Shown here piece by piece: positions 58,202 through 64,000 of a stretch of DNA of 64,000 nt. The position numbers were made by a program, and so were the translations under genes. The notes beneath the pieces are model-generated. The model searched no databases. It was not told the origin of the DNA and saw only the letters and a list, made by a program, of their open reading frames with translations. Every line of letters starts with the position of its first letter. Positions within the stretch are counted from its first letter, which is position 1. The stretch is from Prochlorococcus sp. AG-363-P08 (GTDB lineage Bacteria; Cyanobacteriota; Cyanobacteriia; PCC-6307; Cyanobiaceae): contig QCGE01000001.1 of NCBI GenBank assembly GCA_003278195.1, positions 62,001-126,000 of the forward strand, in the 5' to 3' direction.

Positions 58202-58265
58202 TTCACATTCGCCTCAAGTCATCTATCAAACTAAAAAATTTCCTGCTCTCACACCTTCTAAAACC

Positions 58266-60275
58266 ATGGTCGCTGCGCCTGCTTCTCTAGACAAACTATG
58301 TGTCAACAGCATAAGAATGCTCGCCGTTGATGCAGTAAACAAGTCCAATAGCGGCCATCCAGGCCTACCTATGGGTTGCGCCCCCATGGGATACGCACTC
58401 TGGGATAGGTTCTTTCACCACAATCCAAAAAACCCAAATTGGTTCAACCGAGACAGATTTGTGCTTTCCGCCGGGCATGGTTGCATGTTGCTATATGCCC
58501 TCTTGCATCTAACTGGTTATGACTCGGTTTCAATAGATGACATCAAAGAATTCCGTCAATGGGGTTCTCGTACTCCTGGACACCCAGAAACATTTGAAAC
58601 GCCAGGAGTAGAAGTAACCGCTGGTCCTTTAGGGGCTGGTATTTCAAATGCTGTAGGCCTCGCCATAGCTGAAGCCCACCTGGCAGCAAAATTCAACAAA
58701 TCAGACGCAACAATTGTTGATCACTACACATATGTGATTATGGGCGATGGTTGTAATCAAGAAGGTGTATCTGCTGAAGCATGTTCACTAGCAGGTCATC
58801 TAAAGCTAGGCAAATTAATAGCTCTCTATGATGACAATCAAATCACCATCGATGGACGAACCGATGTTTCATTTACCGAAGATGTTTTAAAACGATATGA
58901 AGCTTATGGATGGCATATACAACATGTTCAAGATGGAAATAATGATATAGATGCTATTGCTAAAGCAATAGCATCAGCAAAGAAAGTCACTGACAAGCCA
59001 TCAATCATCAAAATAAGTACCACCATTGGATATGGTTCACCAAACAAAAGTGATACTGCAGGTGTACATGGTGCTCCCTTAGGTGAAGAAGAAGCAATCC
59101 TTACCCGCAAACAACTGGGATGGGATTATTCGCCATTTGAGATCCCTAAAGATGCATACGACCAATTCAGGAAAGCAATCGAAAAAGGAAGCAAATTAGA
59201 AAATGATTGGAATGAATCATTAGATGCTTACCGCAAAAATTACCCAACAGAAGCAAATGAATTTGAAAGGATGCTTCGCGGAGAACTTCCTCAAGGATGG
59301 GATAAAGATCTACCTACCTATTCAGAAAACGATAAAGGTCTTGCAACACGAAAACACTCTCAAATTTGCCTTGGAGCCCTTGGACCAAACCTTCCTGAAC
59401 TAATTGGCGGCTCAGCTGACCTCACGCACTCAAACTACACAGATATCAAGGGTGAAACTGGTTCATTCCAAGCGCAAACACCCGAAAAACGTTATTTACA
59501 CTTTGGGGTACGTGAGCATGCAATGGCAGCAATCTTGAATGGTATTGCTTATCACAAAAGCGGTCTAATCCCATATGGAGGAACATTCCTTGTTTTTGCA
59601 GACTATATGAGAGGTTCTATGCGCCTTTCTGCACTAAGCGAACTAGGAGTTATTTACGTACTTACTCATGACTCAATTGGAGTTGGTGAAGATGGTCCAA
59701 CTCATCAACCGATCGAAACAATCCCATCACTGAGAGCAATGCCAAATATGCTCGTATTTCGACCAGGAGATGGAAACGAAACCAGTGGTGCTTACAAACT
59801 AGCCATATCAAATAGGAACCGGCCTAGTGCCCTATGCCTAAGTAGACAAGGCATGGCTAATCAGGCAAATTCATCTATTGAAAAGGTTGAATTAGGAGGA
59901 TATGTTCTTGAAGACTGCGAAGGCACACCAGATCTCATTTTAATAGGAACCGGTAGTGAGCTTGACTTATGTGTACAAGCAGGAAAAGAACTAACTTCTG
60001 AAGGACACAAAATACGTGTTGTCTCTATGCCATGTGTTGAACTATTTGAAGAGCAAAGTGATGCTTACAAAGAAAAAGTATTGCCAAATATCGTTCGCAA
60101 AAGATTAGTTGTAGAAGCAGCAGAGTCCTTCGGATGGCACAAATTCATTGGTTTAGATGGAGATAGCATAACGATGAACAGTTTTGGAGCTTCTGCACCA
60201 GGTGGCACTTGCATGGATAAGTTTGGCTTTACAGTGGAAAACGTGATCAACAAATCACGAGATCTCCTTGCTTAA
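58266..60275 (+). CDS. tktA: Transketolase
   Basis: 669 aa. [22 protein letters not shown] motif [72 protein letters not shown] and [14 protein letters not shown] are diagnostic. It serves the Calvin cycle and pentose-phosphate pathway. TPP dependence links it to thiC nearby. Followed by a 14 bp hairpin without U-run (60318-60360). Confidence 0.98.
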   Translation: MVAAPASLDKLCVNSIRMLAVDAVNKSNSGHPGLPMGCAPMGYALWDRFFHHNPKNPNWFNRDRFVLSAGHGCMLLYALLHLTGYDSVSIDDIKEFRQWGSRTPGHPETFETPGVEVTAGPLGAGISNAVGLAIAEAHLAAKFNKSDATIVDHYTYVIMGDGCNQEGVSAEACSLAGHLKLGKLIALYDDNQITIDGRTDVSFTEDVLKRYEAYGWHIQHVQDGNNDIDAIAKAIASAKKVTDKPSIIKISTTIGYGSPNKSDTAGVHGAPLGEEEAILTRKQLGWDYSPFEIPKDAYDQFRKAIEKGSKLENDWNESLDAYRKNYPTEANEFERMLRGELPQGWDKDLPTYSENDKGLATRKHSQICLGALGPNLPELIGGSADLTHSNYTDIKGETGSFQAQTPEKRYLHFGVREHAMAAILNGIAYHKSGLIPYGGTFLVFADYMRGSMRLSALSELGVIYVLTHDSIGVGEDGPTHQPIETIPSLRAMPNMLVFRPGDGNETSGAYKLAISNRNRPSALCLSRQGMANQANSSIEKVELGGYVLEDCEGTPDLILIGTGSELDLCVQAGKELTSEGHKIRVVSMPCVELFEEQSDAYKEKVLPNIVRKRLVVEAAESFGWHKFIGLDGDSITMNSFGASAPGGTCMDKFGFTVENVINKSRDLLA

Positions 60276-60317
60276 GCAAACTAGAGCGGAACACTCTCAT
60301 CATCAGGGAATTAAGAA

Positions 60318-60360
60318 CTACACATCTGACCTAATTAATTTCAAATGGTTAGATGTGTAG
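60318..60360 (+). repeat. Long inverted repeat downstream of tkt
   Basis: CTACACATCTGACC and GGTTAGATGTGTAG form a 14 bp stem with one G-U pair around a 15-base AT loop. No U-run follows on the plus strand (CCATATTTAGAC). On the minus strand the next bases are TTCTTAATT. It may be an mRNA 3' stabiliser or a factor-dependent terminator. Confidence 0.5.
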
Positions 60361-60496
60361 CCATATTTAGACACCCAAATAAAAAATGTCTATCTGGTCT
60401 AAAGTTTGGACATTGAAGACAGATTTGCAAGCAGCCTCTAAGATGAAATCATAAATTAATTTCAAGATTCAATTCACTGTTCAAAACCAATCTGAC

Positions 60497-61483
60497 ATGA
60501 AGGATTTGAATCAAGAACAATCAACCATTCAGAGTAGAAAGGTTTACCGCAATCTAATAACAGGTGGTGCTGGTTTTCTAGGCTCACATCTAGCAGATAA
60601 GCTAATGAATGCTGGTCAAGAAGTGATTTGTTTAGATAACTATTTTACTGGCAGAAAGTCCAACCTTAAACAATGGATTGGTCATCCTAAATTTGAACTA
60701 ATTCGCCATGATGTTACCGAACCTATAACATTAGAAGTAGATAGAATATGGCACCTTGCTTGCCCTGCATCACCTGTACATTATCAATTCAACCCCATCA
60801 AAACTGCTAAAACAAGCTTTCTAGGAACTTATAATATGCTAGGCCTAGCAAGAAGAGTTGGGGCAAGAATATTACTTGCAAGTACTAGTGAAGTTTACGG
60901 AGATCCAGAAATACATCCACAACCAGAAAGTTACCGTGGCTGTGTAAATACACTGGGAATACGCAGTTGCTACGACGAAGGCAAAAGAATTGCTGAGACC
61001 CTTTGCTTCGACTACCAAAGAATGCATAATACGCAAATCAGAATAATGAGAATCTTCAACACTTATGGCCCAAGAATGCTTCCTGAGGATGGCAGAGTAG
61101 TCAGCAACTTTATAGTTCAAGCACTTCGTGGTAAAGAATTAACTATTTATGGAGATGGTCAACAAACTCGGTCATTCTGCTATGTAGATGATCTCATCGA
61201 AGGCATGATTCTTCTTATGAATGGGGTCCATCCAGGTCCTATTAATGTAGGTAATCCAAAAGAGTTTACAATTCTAGAACTTGCAGAAATTATTCGAAAA
61301 AAACTTAATCCAAATCTCAAGTTTACAAACAAACCACTGCCTCAAGATGATCCTCTGCAAAGACAACCAGTCATTGACTTGGCAGAAAAAGAATTAGGCT
61401 GGGAACCAAAAACTAACCTAGAAGACGGTCTAGAAAAAACAATAGAGTGGTTTAAAAGTAAATTAACAGGTGAAGATTTTTAA
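60497..61483 (+). CDS. NAD-dependent UDP-glucuronate decarboxylase-like (UDP-xylose synthase)
   Basis: 328 aa extended [41 protein letters not shown] (NAD loop), [50 protein letters not shown] (catalytic S/T and the YxxxK equivalent), [22 protein letters not shown] and [19 protein letters not shown] follow the UXS/SLS pattern. UDP-glucuronate is expected to be the substrate; the family includes dTDP-glucose dehydratases, which look different at the DEGKR site. It supplies UDP-xylose for surface glycans. Convergent with thiC. Confidence 0.88.
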   Translation: MKDLNQEQSTIQSRKVYRNLITGGAGFLGSHLADKLMNAGQEVICLDNYFTGRKSNLKQWIGHPKFELIRHDVTEPITLEVDRIWHLACPASPVHYQFNPIKTAKTSFLGTYNMLGLARRVGARILLASTSEVYGDPEIHPQPESYRGCVNTLGIRSCYDEGKRIAETLCFDYQRMHNTQIRIMRIFNTYGPRMLPEDGRVVSNFIVQALRGKELTIYGDGQQTRSFCYVDDLIEGMILLMNGVHPGPINVGNPKEFTILELAEIIRKKLNPNLKFTNKPLPQDDPLQRQPVIDLAEKELGWEPKTNLEDGLEKTIEWFKSKLTGEDF

Positions 61484-61560
61484 TGGTCAAATAGTTCTAA
61501 GAAATCGAATAAGAATAAATAGTAATTTAGTTATCAGATCTTACAAGCAAGGAAAAACTA

Positions 61561-62943
<1,383 letters not shown>

Positions 62944-62966
62944 TTAAGCAATAGATCACGCATATT

Positions 62967-63052
62967 CACTTCCCTTCGCCGGCTTGACCCGTATCAGGTT
63001 CAGAGGGTGTGATCTCAGCCCGTACAAAAACGATGTACTGGCACCCCTAGTG
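62967..63052 (-). promoter_or_regulatory. TPP (THI-box) riboswitch upstream of thiC
   Basis: On the minus strand: CACTAGGGGTGCC...GGGCTGAGATCACACCCTCTGAACCTGATACGGGTCAAGCCGGCGAAGGGAAGTG. CTGAGA, ACCCTCTGAACCTGAT and the CACT/AGTG closing stem are hallmarks of the THI element. About 60 nt separate it from the thiC start, so it would control translation or transcription of thiC by thiamine pyrophosphate. Confidence 0.97.
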
Positions 63053-63253
63053 GTTTTAGAAACCTAGCTAAAATTGACAACACAAGCCGCGATCCTTGTT
63101 CAAAAAAGATTTTCTTTGATCTTTGGCTCACCAAAAGCATTGATGTGAACGAAAAAATACTGATGGAATCACTATCTCTAAAAACTTATTCTCAACTCTT
63201 CAGTGGATTTGAGAGTTTTTCAAAAAATAAATACTTAATCAACCACTAGACTC

Positions 63254-63475
63254 TCATGAAGAATAATTATCTTGACTGTTCAACATAGAATTCATCAACA
63301 TCACTCTTCCTCTTCTTCGACTGATAGGACCTTTAAGGATCAAACCACTTCCAATAAATAATGCAGGTATAGATTGGAGACGATTACTATCTTGCCGCTG
63401 TAAAAGTCCTACGAGTGAAATCAATACTAAAAAAGGAGCAGAAAGAGATAAAAAAGCATTTTTAGAGATCTTCAT
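63254..63475 (-). CDS. Small conserved membrane protein
   Basis: 73 aa. A hydrophobic stretch (NAFLSLSAPFLVLISLVGLLQ) is followed by a second (SIPALFIGSGLILKG), then a basic tail (PISRRRGRVMLMNSMLNSQD). The layout is two short membrane helices with a charged cytoplasmic end. It lies 18 bp downstream of the M20 peptidase end on the same strand. Function unknown. Confidence 0.5.
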   Translation of the reverse strand: MKISKNAFLSLSAPFLVLISLVGLLQRQDSNRLQSIPALFIGSGLILKGPISRRRGRVMLMNSMLNSQDNYSS

Positions 63476-63493
63476 GAATCTTTTTTGATAAAC

Positions 63494-64000
63494 CTAGGAG
63501 GCATTTCTGTGCATCCAAGAAAGCAAAGTAGCCATAAGAACCTTTATACCAGAGACTAAACTTTCTTCTTCTGGACAAAAGTTGCCATTATGCAAAGGAG
63601 CGCAGCCATCTTTGCCTGCAACACCAAGTCTAAACATAGTTCCCTTGACATCCTGCAAAAGCTCCGCAAAGTCCTCAGCACCAAGAGAAGCCTTTTCAAG
63701 GCGTAAAACATTAGGATTTCCTAACTGCTTAATAGCTGAGGTCTCTAAAAGAGTTGTCAGAGAAGGATCGTTATAGACCGAAGGAGCAATCCTCTTATAT
63801 CTAACTACAGCTCTTGCACCAAAACTGGAGCAAATCCCTTCAACAATTTCAGTTATCCATTTAGGCAAACTTTCATTTAAAGAAGGATCTAAGCAACGAA
63901 CTGTGCCTAGAAGGCTTACCCGCTCAGCTATGACATTAAAAGCCTTTCCACCCTCAATTCGACCAAAACTAATTACTACAGGGTTTAAAGCATCCAATCT
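63494..64000 (-). CDS. M20-family amidohydrolase/peptidase, C-terminal part
   Basis: The frame runs off the right edge; 168 residues are visible. LGTVRCLDPSLNESLPKWITEIVEGICSSFGARAVVRYKRIAPSVYNDPSL is the small dimerisation domain and ASLGAEDFAELLQDVKGTMFRLGVAGKDGCAPLHNGNFCPEEESLVSGIKVLMATLL the end of the catalytic domain, with GAEDFA and LHNGNFCPEEE typical of the IAA-amino-acid/hippurate hydrolase subgroup (AmhX/HipO-like). The metal ligands upstream are outside the window. Substrate unknown. Confidence 0.85.
   Translation of the reverse strand, partial: RLDALNPVVISFGRIEGGKAFNVIAERVSLLGTVRCLDPSLNESLPKWITEIVEGICSSFGARAVVRYKRIAPSVYNDPSLTTLLETSAIKQLGNPNVLRLEKASLGAEDFAELLQDVKGTMFRLGVAGKDGCAPLHNGNFCPEEESLVSGIKVLMATLLSWMHRNAS

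Overview
The window looks like the chromosome of a low-light-adapted Prochlorococcus (SS120/MIT9211-like), or a very close marine picocyanobacterium. The DNA is AT-rich and genes are tightly packed with 4-nt overlaps. It encodes photosystem I PsaC and PsaD, NdhS, the bilin pathway HO1-PebA-PebB, a carotenoid desaturase, a plant-like ThiC under a TPP riboswitch, a split glycolate dehydrogenase and a fused PanC-Cmk. These assignments come from reading motifs in the translations; no database search was run.

Layout. 0-9 kb: end of tyrA, crtD, a fructosamine-kinase-like gene, a CAAD/CURT1 membrane protein, a JAMM peptidase next to a MoeB-rhodanese E1 enzyme, a tandem-duplicated cobalamin adenosyltransferase, larE, speD, recF and tRNA-Arg(CCG). 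8.8-19.3 kb: a long minus-strand run mrp-rodA-histidine kinase-psaD-trpE-gshA-ppc-GNAT. 19.4-24.5 kb: hemF, an amidase-like exported protein, a complex C assembly factor, rnd, a small conserved gene, an LpxB-like gene and tRNA-Cys(GCA). 24.5-28.4 kb: an accessory block with an SGNH hydrolase, small exported or orphan proteins and a serine-recombinase-like DNA-binding protein that has lost its catalytic residues. 28.4-35.6 kb: purM, panC-cmk, a low-molecular-weight phosphatase, and HO1-pebA-pebB with a conserved hypothetical.

35.7-38 kb: a GtrA-YdjC fusion convergent with a GtrB-like glycosyltransferase. This is the best candidate for an undescribed system: synthesis, flipping and deacetylation of a polyprenyl-phosphate sugar. 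38-47 kb: icd, glcF, a DUF1537 kinase, glcE, a hexose-phosphate epimerase, a pheophytinase-like hydrolase and a CPA2 antiporter. 47-56 kb: glgP, two small conserved genes, tRNA-Arg(CCT), rnpB, rnc, ndhS, rimM, manC and glmS. 56-64 kb: psaC, acpP-fabF-tkt, a UDP-glucuronate decarboxylase-like gene, thiC with its riboswitch, a small membrane protein and the end of an M20 peptidase.

Together the genes cover photosystem I, bilin/haem/carotenoid pigments, carbon entry and storage (ppc, icd, tkt, glgP, glycolate oxidation), cell-envelope sugars (manC, glmS, UXS, GtrA-YdjC/GtrB) and cofactors (thiamine, pantothenate, cobalamin, Fe-S). Several genes (panC, recF, the LpxB-like gene) seem to need non-AUG starts. 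No CRISPR array, insertion sequence, prophage or replication origin was seen. No stretch over about 300 bases is empty: the longest gaps (46917-47204, 60276-60496, 24549-24816, 21877-22157) hold promoters or hairpins at most, and the 28148-28462 and 30315-30598 gaps each hold a small ORF.
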